Positions 1-6,343 of a DNA stretch of 7,208 bases are shown piece by piece. Source of the stretch: Pseudomonadota bacterium. GTDB taxonomy: Bacteria; Pseudomonadota; Alphaproteobacteria; Rhizobiales; Beijerinckiaceae. The notes below the pieces were generated by a model. That model searched no databases and was not told where the DNA came from. It was given only the letters and a program-made list of their open reading frames with translations. Location of the stretch: positions 1 through 7,208 of the forward strand of contig JAEXUU010000102.1 in NCBI GenBank assembly GCA_023452965.1. The letters are read 5' to 3'. A program made the translations under genes and the position numbers. Position 1 is the stretch's first letter. The number at the start of each line of letters is the position of its first letter.

Positions 1-154
1 CGGCGCCGCGAAAAGCGATGGGTCGGTAAATCGCCCTTTAATGACGCGCGCCGGCCCTCGGCCGCTCCCTCGGCGCGCACCTGTCCGCCTCAGGCAGCGC
101 ACCCAAAAGGCCGGTTCGCGGACCGACTTCCGGATATGCAGACGCTACGGCCGC
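1..154. other. Left edge, no supported gene
   Basis: No coding region can be supported here. On the plus strand one frame entering from the edge stops at the TAA at 27-29, with a tail reading APRKAMGR. That could be the last codons of an upstream gene, but eight residues are too few to identify it. Another frame is open from base 1 to 174 and a third continues to 340; both give low-complexity Arg/Pro/Ala-rich protein typical of non-coding frames in GC-rich DNA. On the minus strand there is no ATG in the first 60 bases. In related bacteria the adenine glycosylase gene mutY often lies near this locus (recollection, not tested), so the missing neighbour may be just outside the window. Confidence 0.4.
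105..127 (-). terminator. Candidate intrinsic terminator of the methyltransferase gene
   Basis: Read on the minus strand, 28 bases after the methyltransferase stop codon, GTCGGT (127-122) can pair with ACCGGC (115-110) around a six-base loop, CCGCGA. This gives a six-pair stem with one T-G wobble. The sequence CTTTT follows at once. The stem is short and the T-run has only four bases, so this is a weak rho-independent terminator candidate. Its support is mainly its position just downstream of a convergent gene end. Confidence 0.35.
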
Positions 155-952
155 TCAGGTCGGCTTGCGGCTGAGGAAAAGGCCGGTCTGCTTCTCGACC
201 TCGAGCACGCCGCCACCCCGCCGAAACGCCTCCGCGATCGCGTGGCGAAGACTCGCGAGCTCGGCAAGGCCGGCGGTGTCGCCCGGTGGATAGGAGGTCA
301 GCGCCAGAAACACATCCTCGGGATCGGTGATCCGCAGTAGCGCCGGGTGCTGCGCCATCGTTACATTACCGAACCGCGCGGACATCAGCTGCTCAGCTTC
401 GTCATATCCAAAGGCGAGGACCGAAGGGTCGACAGGGGACGAGCCGAGCGTCGTCGCCAGGGCGTAGAAGCCGCGCATGTTGCCGACGCCGTTGGTGGTC
501 ACCGCGAGATGGCCGCCCGGCTTCAGCACCCGGTGCATCTCGGCGATCCCGCGGGCGGGGTCAGGCAGATGATAGAGCATGTGCATCGCGACGACCGTGT
601 CGAAGCTGTCGTCGGCGAAAGGCAGCGCCATGGCGTCGGCCTGCTCGGCGCGGAGCACGGCGAAAGCACCGGTCCGGCACCGCTCCTGCGCTTCCGCGAC
701 CATGCCCGGCGAGAAATCCACAAGCGTGAGATCCAGCCCTTCCGGCAGTTGCTCGGCAGCGTCAGCCCAGAACCAGCCGGGGCCGCAGCCAACATCGAGC
801 ACGCGCTGGCCTCTCGCGAGCGGCAGGTGTCCGGCCACCCAGGGAAACCAGCTTTGCTCGGCCACCATGTACTGCGTATGGAGGCGCGCCCGCGCCGTCA
901 GCTTGCGGCTGTCGCCGTACTGGCTGGCATTCTCCGTCGCCGACACAGCCAT
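155..952 (-). CDS. Class I SAM-dependent methyltransferase (Methyltransf_11/25-like)
   Basis: Predicted cytosolic methyltransferase of 265 residues using S-adenosylmethionine; substrate unknown. Visible Rossmann-fold motifs are motif I VLDVGCGPG at 51-59 (SAM glycine loop), the acidic end of strand 2 at D79 in LTLVDFS (ribose hydroxyls), motif III around D106 in QADAMALPF (adenine contact), and motif IV FDTVVAMHMLYHL at 117-129 followed by RVLKPGG at 141-147. This is the UbiE/Methyltransf_11 layout acting on small molecules, lipids or proteins rather than DNA; the C-terminal 110 residues, probably the substrate side, are not diagnostic. The ATG at 952 is preferred over an in-frame ATG at 1054 because GGAG sits nine bases upstream (965-962) and the longer form would overlap the divergent dciA-like start with unconserved-looking sequence. 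It is transcribed away from the dciA-dsbA-smc run, so probably its own unit. Confidence 0.88.
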   Translation of the reverse strand: MAVSATENASQYGDSRKLTARARLHTQYMVAEQSWFPWVAGHLPLARGQRVLDVGCGPGWFWADAAEQLPEGLDLTLVDFSPGMVAEAQERCRTGAFAVLRAEQADAMALPFADDSFDTVVAMHMLYHLPDPARGIAEMHRVLKPGGHLAVTTNGVGNMRGFYALATTLGSSPVDPSVLAFGYDEAEQLMSARFGNVTMAQHPALLRITDPEDVFLALTSYPPGDTAGLAELASLRHAIAEAFRRGGGVLEVEKQTGLFLSRKPT

Positions 953-1014
953 TCCGGCCTGCTCCGTGTCTGAAGGTTGCTCGGCTCGATGACCACTCGC
1001 CGGATCAGCTTGCC

Positions 1015-1542
1015 ATGCCCCCGGCTGCTCGCGCAAAATGGGTGATGGCCGCAAAACCTCTCGCCGAACTGATCGATGACTGCCTCGCCCCGGCGTTGGC
1101 GGCGCAAGGCTTTGCCGGGCGCTCGGTCGTGACCTTCTGGCCGGAGATCGTCGGCGAGCGCCTCGCGGAGCGAACGCGGCCGCTGAAGATCGACTGGCCG
1201 CGTCGGCGCAACGCGCCCGGCGAGACGGCCGATCCGGCGACGCTGGTGGTCCGCGTCGAGGGCGCCTTCGCGCTCGAGATGCAGCAACTCGGGCCGCTCG
1301 TGCTGGAGCGGGTCAACACTCATCTCGGCTGGCGCGCCGTCGGCAAGCTCGTGCTCAAGCAGGGCCCGGTCGCCCCGCCGCCCCGCCCCCGGCCTCCGGC
1401 GCCACCGGACGCGGCCACCCTCGCCCGGATCGCGGCCCAGGTCGCCCAGGTCGAGGATGACGGCCTGCGCGAGGCGCTGGCGCGACTGGGGAAGGGAATC
1501 GCACAGCGCCGGCGGGACGCCCGCGACGACACGGCTTCGTGA
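1015..1542 (+). CDS. dciA: DUF721 / DciA-like protein (replicative helicase loader family)
   Basis: A 175-residue protein matching the DUF721 family, whose founding function is DciA, a cytosolic factor that helps load the replicative helicase DnaB at replication initiation in bacteria lacking DnaC/DnaI-type loaders. Visible family features are an N-terminal helical start (KPLAELIDDCLAPAL, about 14-28), the signature WPEIVGERLAERTRP at 42-56, and a strand-rich segment LVVRVEGAFALEMQQLGPLVLERVN (77-101 region), giving a KH-like fold. A proline-rich linker (119-131) and a charged C-terminal helix (about 135-167) follow, matching the usual ordered N-terminal domain plus flexible tail. An insertion of Arg/Pro residues at 60-70 lengthens the loop before the core strand. 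The start is uncertain: ATG 1015, GTG 1042 and ATG 1045 are in frame and none has a strong ribosome binding site. It lies 88 bases upstream of the DsbA-like gene on the same strand. Family assignment is firm; the DciA role is inferred from the family. Confidence 0.82.
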   Translation: MPPAARAKWVMAAKPLAELIDDCLAPALAAQGFAGRSVVTFWPEIVGERLAERTRPLKIDWPRRRNAPGETADPATLVVRVEGAFALEMQQLGPLVLERVNTHLGWRAVGKLVLKQGPVAPPPRPRPPAPPDAATLARIAAQVAQVEDDGLREALARLGKGIAQRRRDARDDTAS

Positions 1543-1630
1543 GCGGAGCAACCGCGGCGTGAACCGGTCTTGCCACAATCCTCGTGGCCATTATGGTCCG
1601 CACCCTGTCATTGCCATCAAGGAATTACCC

Positions 1631-2248
1631 ATGACCAGCCGCCGCCAAGTGATGCTCGGCACCGCCGCCTTGGCACTTTCTCCCCTCCTGGCCGGCCATG
1701 CTGCGCAGGCGCAGGACGTCGGTGTCGCAAGCCCTCTCGGCGATGTCTGGCTCGGCAAGCCCGACGCCAAGGTCTCGATCATCGAATACGCCTCGCTGAC
1801 CTGCGGCCATTGCGCCACCTTCCACCGCGACACCTGGCCGGCGCTGAAGGCCAAGTACATCGACACCGGCAAGGTGCGCTTCCTGCTGCGCGAGTTCCCG
1901 CTCGATCCGCTGGCCACCGCCGGCTTCATGCTGGCGCGCTGCAACGGCAACGACAAATACTACCCGATGACCGATCTGCTGTTCGCGCAGCAGCGCAACT
2001 GGGCCTTCACCGAGAAGCCGGTGGACGCGCTGTCGACGATGGTGAAGCAGGCCGGTTTCACACAGGAATCCTTCGAGGCCTGCCTGAAGCGGCAAGACAT
2101 CTACGAAGCCGTCAATCAGGTTAAGGAGGGCGGCGCCAAGGCCGGCGTCGACTCGACCCCGACCTTCTTCATCAACGGGCAGAAGCGTTCCGGTGCACTC
2201 AGCATCGCCGAATTCGAGAAGATCATCGAGCCGCTGCTCGGCAGCTGA
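1631..2248 (+). CDS. DsbA-family periplasmic thiol:disulfide oxidoreductase
   Basis: A 205-residue secreted thioredoxin-fold protein, probably making or rearranging disulfide bonds in periplasmic proteins. The N-terminus is a signal peptide: TSRRQVML resembles a twin-arginine (Tat) motif, then a hydrophobic stretch (8-20), then AQA at 25-27 as the likely cleavage site. The mature part carries the active site CGHC at 58-61 within EYASLTCGHCATFH and the cis-proline loop STPTFF with P177. CGHC and the helical insert between the two motifs fit the DsbA/Thioredoxin_4 group found widely in alphaproteobacteria (DSBA oxidoreductase, BdbD/ScsC-like). Two further cysteines, C104 and C151, lie in the helical insert and could form a second disulfide. 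The ATG at 1631 is chosen because AAGGA (1619-1623) lies seven bases upstream and the signal peptide begins there; longer in-frame readings from 1457 run inside the dciA-like gene. It ends 27 bases before smc, probably co-transcribed. No DsbB partner is present in the window. Confidence 0.93.
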   Translation: MTSRRQVMLGTAALALSPLLAGHAAQAQDVGVASPLGDVWLGKPDAKVSIIEYASLTCGHCATFHRDTWPALKAKYIDTGKVRFLLREFPLDPLATAGFMLARCNGNDKYYPMTDLLFAQQRNWAFTEKPVDALSTMVKQAGFTQESFEACLKRQDIYEAVNQVKEGGAKAGVDSTPTFFINGQKRSGALSIAEFEKIIEPLLGS

Positions 2249-2275
2249 TCTCGCGGCAAAGCCTGAGGCGCGCCG

Positions 2276-5200
2276 ATGCATCTGACGCGCCTCAAGCTCG
2301 CCGGCTTCAAGACCTTCGTCGAGCCCACGGAGTTCCTGATCGAGCCGGGGCTGACCGGCATCGTCGGGCCCAATGGCTGCGGCAAGTCCAACCTCGTCGA
2401 AGCCCTGCGCTGGGTGATGGGCGAAAGCTCGTTCAAGAACATGCGCGGCTCGGGCATGGACGACGTAATCTTCGCCGGCTCATCCGAGCGGCCGGCGCGG
2501 AACATGGCCGAAGTCGCCCTCACCCTCGACAATAGCGACCGCAAGGCGCCGGCCGCCTTCAACGACGCCGAGGTGCTGGAGGTGACGCGCCGGATCGAGC
2601 GCGAGGAAGGCTCGACCTACCGCGTCAACGGCAAGGAGGTCCGGGCCCGCGACGTCCAGCTGCTCTTCGCCGACGCCGCCACCGGCGCGCGCTCGCCGGC
2701 GCTGGTGCGTCAGGGCCAGATCAGCGAGATCATCGCTGCCAAGCCGCAATCGCGCCGGCGCATCCTGGAGGACGCCGCCGGCATCGCCGGCCTGCACAGC
2801 CGCCGCCACGAGGCGGAGCTGCGCCTGCGCGGGGCGGAGGACAATCTCACCCGGCTGGAGGACGTGCTCGCCGCGATCGACGGCCAGGTCGACGCTCTGC
2901 AGAGGCAGGCGCGGCAGGCCTCGCGCTATCGCAGCCTCGCCGCCGACATCCGGCGCGCCGAGGCGGTGCTGGCGCTGATCGCCCATGGCGAGGCCCGCGA
3001 GCAGGACGCACTCGCCGAACGCGCGCTCGAAGCCGCCGTCCGCGAAGTCGCCGTGCGCACGGGCGTCCAGGCCGAAGCCTCGCGCCTTCACGCAATCGCC
3101 GCCCATGCCCTGCCGCAGCTGCGCGAGAACGAGGCCGCGGCCGCCGCCGCCCTCGTCCGGCTGAAGCGGGGGCTCGACGAGCTCGAAGCCGAGAACCGGC
3201 GCGCCAAGCAGCGCAGCGAGGAACTCGGCAAGCGCCTGACCGAATTGCAGGCCGATCTCGGCCGCCAGGAGAATCTCGGCAAGGACGCCACGCAGTCGCT
3301 GGCGCGCCTGAGCGAAGAGGACGAGGCCCTGCGCCGGGAGACGGAGGCAGCGGCAGCGGCCGGTCCATCGGCAGAGTCCGGGCTGGCTACCGCCGAGATG
3401 CGGCTCAACGCGGCCGAAGCCGAGCATGCGGCGGTCCAGCAGCGCCTGTCGGAACTGACGGCGCGGCGCGGCGCCCTCGAGCGGACGATCCGCGAAGCCC
3501 GGGAGCGCGAAGCCCGCCATGCCGCCGAACGCGACCGGCTGCTGCGCGACCAGGCGGCGCTCGATCAGGACGGTACGGCAGCGACCCTGGACGGGCTGCG
3601 CCGCGAGGTCACGGCCGGCGAGGCGGCGATGCGGGCTGCCGATCGCGCCGCCGCCGCGGCACGGGCCGCATTGGCAGCGGCGCGCGACGAGGAAGCGCGG
3701 CTGCGGACGCCACTGGCTGACGCGGACCGTGCGGCGCAAAGGCTCGATACAGAAGCCCGAACGCTCCAGAAGCTGCTTGCACCGGCAAGCGGCGGCAGAT
3801 GGCCGGCGATCCTCGACGTGATCACCGTGGCCAAGGGCTACGAGGCAGCCCTCGCCGCGGCCCTGGGCGACGACCTCGATGCCTCGGCCGACCCGGCCGC
3901 ACCGGCGCATTGGGACGATACCGGCGCCGGCGATTCCGACCCTGCCTTGCCCGAGGGTGTCGAAAGCCTGAGCCGGCATGTGCGCGGCCCCCCTGCCCTG
4001 CTGCGTAGGCTGCGCCAGATCGGCCTCGCCACCGCGAGCGACGGGGCCCGCCTGCGCGCTCTGCTGCTGCCCGGCCAGCGTCTGGTATCGCGCGAAGGCG
4101 ATGTCTGGCGCTGGGACGGGCTGACCAGCGCAGCCGAAGCTCCTTCGCCCGCAGCCCGCCGGCTCAGCGAGAAGAACCGGCTCGGCGATCTCGAAATCGA
4201 GGTGCAGCGCGCCCGCGAAGCCGTCGAAGAAGCCCGCGCCGGGCTCGGCGCCGCGCCGGAACAGGCCCGCAGCGCCGGCCAGGCGGAGACGAAGGCGCTC
4301 GAATCGGTGCGCGAAGCGCGGCGCCGGCTCGATCAGACGCGCGAGCGCGCCGCCGCGGCCGAGCGCAAGGCGAGCGAGACGGATTCGCGCCGCTCGGCCC
4401 TGACCGAAGCCATAGGCCGGCTCGGCCAGAGCATCGGTGATGTCGGCGCCCAGGCCGAAGCTGCAGCGAAGGACCTTGCCGCGCTGGCCCCGGCCGTGGA
4501 GCTGGAGAATGCGCTGCTGACGGCCCGGGCCGAGCTCGCCGAGCGCCGCACCGCCGCATCGGAAGCCCGGGCATTGGTGCAGACCCGGGCACGCGAGACG
4601 GAGCTGCGCGCCCGCCGGCGCGAGACGATCGCTCAGGATATCCGCGCCTGGCGCGAACGGGCCGGCGCCAGCGAACAGACCGCCGCCGAGACCCGGCGCC
4701 GAATCGCTGCGGCGACGGCCGAGCGTCAGACCCTGCTCGATGCACCAGACACCTTCCTGGTCGAGCGCCGGCGCCTCCTCGCCGAGATCGATTCGGCGGA
4801 ACAGGCACGCAAGGCCGAAGCCGACAAGCTCGCAGCCGGCGAATCGGCGCTCGCCGAAGCGGACAGGCAGGCCCGCGCAGCGCTCGAAGGTCTTGCAGGC
4901 GCCCGCGAAGGCCGGGCCAGCGCCGAGGCCCGGCTGGAAGCGGCAAGGCAGCGCCTCGCCGACATCTCCCGCCAGATCGTCGAAGGGCTCGACACCGACA
5001 TTCCCGGCTTGCGCGCTCTCGCGGGAATCGCGCCCGGAGGCCCCCTGCCCGAGGCGGAAGGCGTCGAGCGCCGGCTTTCGGGCCTCAAGGCCGAGCGCGA
5101 GCGCCTCGGCGCCGTCAATCTGCGACCCGAGGACGAGCTTTCGGAAGTCCAGGGCAAGCGCTCGGGCCTCGCGAGCGAACGCGACGACCTGACCGAGGCG

Positions 5201-5731
5201 ATCAGGCGCCTGCGCCAGGCGATCGGGGCGCTGAACCGCGAAGGCAGGGAGCGGCTCCTTGCCGCATTCGAGGTCGTCAACGGCCATTTCCAGCATCTCT
5301 TCGGCGTGCTGTTCGGCGGCGGCATGGCCGAGCTCTCGCTGGTCGATTCGGAAGACCCGCTCGAGGCCGGGCTCGAGATCATCGCCCGGCCGCCGGGCAA
5401 GAAGCCGCAGGTCATGACCCTGCTCTCCGGCGGCGAGCAGGCGCTGACCGCGACAGCGCTGATCTTCGCGGTGTTCCTGACCAATCCCTCGCCGATCTGC
5501 GTGCTCGACGAGGTCGACGCGCCGCTCGACGACGCCAATGTCGAGCGCTACTGCGACCTGCTCGACGAGATGGCACGGAACACCGCGACGCGCTTCATCC
5601 TGATCACCCACAACCCGATCACCATGGCGCGGATGGACCGCTTGTTCGGTGTCACAATGGCCGAGCGCGGGGTCAGCCAGATGGTCTCGGTCGACCTCGA
5701 TACCGCCGAGCGCATCCGCGAGGCCGTCTGA
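2276..5731 (+). CDS. smc: Chromosome segregation ATPase Smc
   Basis: Complete 1151-residue Smc, the dimeric ATPase that with ScpA and ScpB extrudes and aligns DNA loops, compacting sister chromosomes for segregation. N-terminal head: MHLTRLKLAGFKTF opening, Walker A GPNGCGKS at 31-38, the SSFKNMRGSGMDDVIFAGS stretch at 51-69, and the Q-loop region VRQGQI at 144-149. Two long Ala/Arg/Glu-rich coiled coils (about 175-500 and 625-1000) flank a hinge at about 505-620, recognisable from RWPAILDVITVAKGYEAAL. C-terminal head: ABC signature LSGGEQ at 1050-1055, Walker B with D1078 and catalytic E1079 in CVLDEVDAPLDD, and the switch histidine in LITHN. All nucleotide-binding elements are intact. Length is normal for bacterial Smc. 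The hinge has an acidic Asp/Pro/Gly-rich loop near 536-566 and few of the paired glycines of classical hinges, as I recall for alphaproteobacterial Smc. The ATG has GAGG seven bases upstream (2265-2268), 27 bases after the dsbA-like stop, so probably one operon. Confidence 0.98.
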   Translation: MHLTRLKLAGFKTFVEPTEFLIEPGLTGIVGPNGCGKSNLVEALRWVMGESSFKNMRGSGMDDVIFAGSSERPARNMAEVALTLDNSDRKAPAAFNDAEVLEVTRRIEREEGSTYRVNGKEVRARDVQLLFADAATGARSPALVRQGQISEIIAAKPQSRRRILEDAAGIAGLHSRRHEAELRLRGAEDNLTRLEDVLAAIDGQVDALQRQARQASRYRSLAADIRRAEAVLALIAHGEAREQDALAERALEAAVREVAVRTGVQAEASRLHAIAAHALPQLRENEAAAAAALVRLKRGLDELEAENRRAKQRSEELGKRLTELQADLGRQENLGKDATQSLARLSEEDEALRRETEAAAAAGPSAESGLATAEMRLNAAEAEHAAVQQRLSELTARRGALERTIREAREREARHAAERDRLLRDQAALDQDGTAATLDGLRREVTAGEAAMRAADRAAAAARAALAAARDEEARLRTPLADADRAAQRLDTEARTLQKLLAPASGGRWPAILDVITVAKGYEAALAAALGDDLDASADPAAPAHWDDTGAGDSDPALPEGVESLSRHVRGPPALLRRLRQIGLATASDGARLRALLLPGQRLVSREGDVWRWDGLTSAAEAPSPAARRLSEKNRLGDLEIEVQRAREAVEEARAGLGAAPEQARSAGQAETKALESVREARRRLDQTRERAAAAERKASETDSRRSALTEAIGRLGQSIGDVGAQAEAAAKDLAALAPAVELENALLTARAELAERRTAASEARALVQTRARETELRARRRETIAQDIRAWRERAGASEQTAAETRRRIAAATAERQTLLDAPDTFLVERRRLLAEIDSAEQARKAEADKLAAGESALAEADRQARAALEGLAGAREGRASAEARLEAARQRLADISRQIVEGLDTDIPGLRALAGIAPGGPLPEAEGVERRLSGLKAERERLGAVNLRPEDELSEVQGKRSGLASERDDLTEAIRRLRQAIGALNREGRERLLAAFEVVNGHFQHLFGVLFGGGMAELSLVDSEDPLEAGLEIIARPPGKKPQVMTLLSGGEQALTATALIFAVFLTNPSPICVLDEVDAPLDDANVERYCDLLDEMARNTATRFILITHNPITMARMDRLFGVTMAERGVSQMVSVDLDTAERIREAV

Positions 5732-5766
5732 ATTCGGGCAGAATCCGCGCCACAATGCAGCAAAAA

Positions 5767-5781
5767 TGCCGCACCCCGGCA
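5767..5781 (-). terminator. Small GC hairpin, best read as a minus-strand terminator
   Basis: TGCCG (5767-5771) and CGGCA (5777-5781) form a perfect five-pair stem around a five-base loop, 36 bases after the smc stop codon. Five A residues precede it (5762-5766) and AAAATATATAATTA follows. On the plus strand the hairpin is not followed by a T-run, so it is a poor terminator for smc. On the minus strand it is followed by TTTTT, the intrinsic terminator layout, but no minus-strand gene is visible upstream of it. It may end antisense transcription started in the AT-rich island, or act as an RNA-stabilising 3' stem for smc. The short stem keeps confidence low. Confidence 0.35.
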
Positions 5782-5795
5782 AAATATATAATTAC

Positions 5796-5809
5796 TTCAA
5801 TTAGTTGAA
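5796..5809. repeat. Perfect palindrome TTCAA-N4-TTGAA in an AT-rich island
   Basis: TTCAA (5796-5800) and TTGAA (5805-5809) are perfect inverted arms around TTAG. The site lies in a strikingly AT-rich stretch (5781-5810) of an otherwise very GC-rich window, ending about 15 bases upstream of the TTGACA element of the atp promoter candidate. The layout (five-base half sites, four-base spacer) resembles binding sites of dimeric regulators of the CRP/FNR type, whose FNR consensus is TTGAT-N4-ATCAA, but the half sites differ. The island could equally act as an UP element contacted by RNA polymerase alpha subunits. No regulator can be named from sequence alone. Confidence 0.35.
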
Positions 5810-5823
5810 TGCCAAAGCCCCGC

Positions 5824-5853
5824 CTTGACAGCCGTATGGGGGGCCAATAAAGG
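5824..5853 (+). promoter_or_regulatory. Candidate housekeeping-sigma promoter of the atp operon
   Basis: TTGACA at 5825-5830, preceded by C, gives the CTTGAC -35 form favoured by alphaproteobacterial housekeeping sigma factors. With a 17-base spacer the -10 would be TAAAGG (5848-5853); with 15 bases it would be AATAAA (5846-5851). The -35 match is perfect, the -10 match only partial. Transcription would start near 5860, leaving a leader of roughly 90 bases before atpI. The AT-rich island just upstream (5781-5810) supports promoter activity. The 221-base gap after smc and the lack of another good -35 make this the best candidate for driving atpI-atpB-atpE. Confidence 0.55.
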
Positions 5854-5913
5854 AGGCCGTGCTGACGACGGCTCGGTGATCGGGCCGGGAAGGGTGTGCG
5901 AAGGTTTTTGGCG

Positions 5914-5936
5914 TGACCGTGCCGAATTCACGGTCA
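5914..5936 (+). promoter_or_regulatory. Perfect 8-bp inverted repeat in the atpI leader
   Basis: TGACCGTG (5914-5921) and CACGGTCA (5929-5936) are perfect inverted arms around the seven-base spacer CCGAATT. The second arm ends five bases before the ribosome binding site AGAGG (5942-5946) and 16 bases before the atpI start. As RNA it would form an eight-pair hairpin immediately 5' of the ribosome binding site, possibly tuning atpI translation or protecting the transcript end. As DNA it could be a dimeric repressor site downstream of the promoter. It is not followed by a T-run, so it is not an intrinsic terminator. Confidence 0.5.
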
Positions 5937-5952
5937 AACGAAGAGGCCCGGC

Positions 5953-6303
5953 ATGTCCGAACCGGACAAGACACCTGGTGATCCGGAGTTGCGCACGAGA
6001 CTGGAATCGCTCTCCGCCGCCTTGCGGCAGACCGGCAAGGCCGAAGAGGCCAAGGTCGAAGCGGAGAACAGGGACAAGGTGCTTGCGGGCGCGATGTCCT
6101 CCGGCTTTCGCGCGGCGACGGATCTCATTGGCGGCGTCATCGCAGGTGGCCTGATCGGCTATCTGGGCGACCGGTGGCTGGGAACCTCGCCGTTCCTGCT
6201 GATTGCCTTCCTGGTAATCGGCACCATCGCCGGTTTCCGGTCAGTCTATCGACTGGGAGCGCGGCCGACCTCCGGACGGGCGCAGAACGCTCCCAAGGAT
6301 TGA
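5953..6303 (+). CDS. atpI: ATP synthase accessory protein AtpI (F0 subunit I)
   Basis: A 116-residue membrane protein at the head of the F0 operon, of the ATPase_gene1 (AtpI/AtpQ-like) family. AtpI assists assembly or stability of the c-ring and has been linked to Mg2+ supply; it is not part of the finished enzyme. A charged, helical cytosolic N-terminus (1-50: RTRLESLSAAL, KAEEAKVEAENRDK) precedes two membrane helices, about 53-72 (ATDLIGGVIAGGLIGYLGD, with a Gly zipper) and 79-97 (SPFLLIAFLVIGTIAGF), with a short loop DRWLGTSP between them, then a basic tail. This N-terminal extension plus two-helix hairpin is the usual alphaproteobacterial form. AGAGG lies six bases before the ATG. It starts 221 bases after smc and ends 40 bases before atpB. 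Confidence 0.95.
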   Translation: MSEPDKTPGDPELRTRLESLSAALRQTGKAEEAKVEAENRDKVLAGAMSSGFRAATDLIGGVIAGGLIGYLGDRWLGTSPFLLIAFLVIGTIAGFRSVYRLGARPTSGRAQNAPKD

Positions 6304-6343
6304 GTTTTTCGCGGCCCAGCGCCGCATTGAGAGGGTTGAGAGA

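Noticed and set aside
41..340. Open frame of 99 codons on the plus strand at the left edge
   Set aside because: Arg/Gly-rich shadow running opposite the methyltransferase C-terminus; no motif and no ribosome binding site.
953..1054. Longer start of the methyltransferase at 1054
   Set aside because: The extra 34 residues are not like a methyltransferase N-terminus, would overlap the divergent dciA-like start, and the ATG at 952 has a suitable GGAG nine bases upstream.
1570..1596. TTGCCA...CATTAT as a promoter for the DsbA-like gene
   Set aside because: The spacing between the two elements is only 13 bases, too short for a housekeeping promoter, and the nearby GGCCAT-T-ATGGTC near-palindrome is imperfect.
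1457..1630. N-terminal extension of the DsbA-like protein
   Set aside because: It would place 58 residues before a clear signal peptide and overlap the dciA-like gene; the ATG at 1631 has AAGGA at the right distance.
3121..3180. Ala/Glu/Arg-rich simple-sequence runs in smc
   Set aside because: They are the expected composition of the Smc coiled coils in a GC-rich genome, not DNA repeats.
2480..5782. Open frame of 1100 codons on the minus strand opposite smc
   Set aside because: It mirrors smc codons in a GC-rich gene, where the antisense frame rarely meets stop codons. The predicted protein has no recognisable motif and smc on the plus strand is unmistakable.
5825..6154. Open frame of 109 codons starting at TTG 5825
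   Set aside because: It starts on the -35 element, overlaps atpI in another frame and encodes Arg/Pro-rich sequence without family features.
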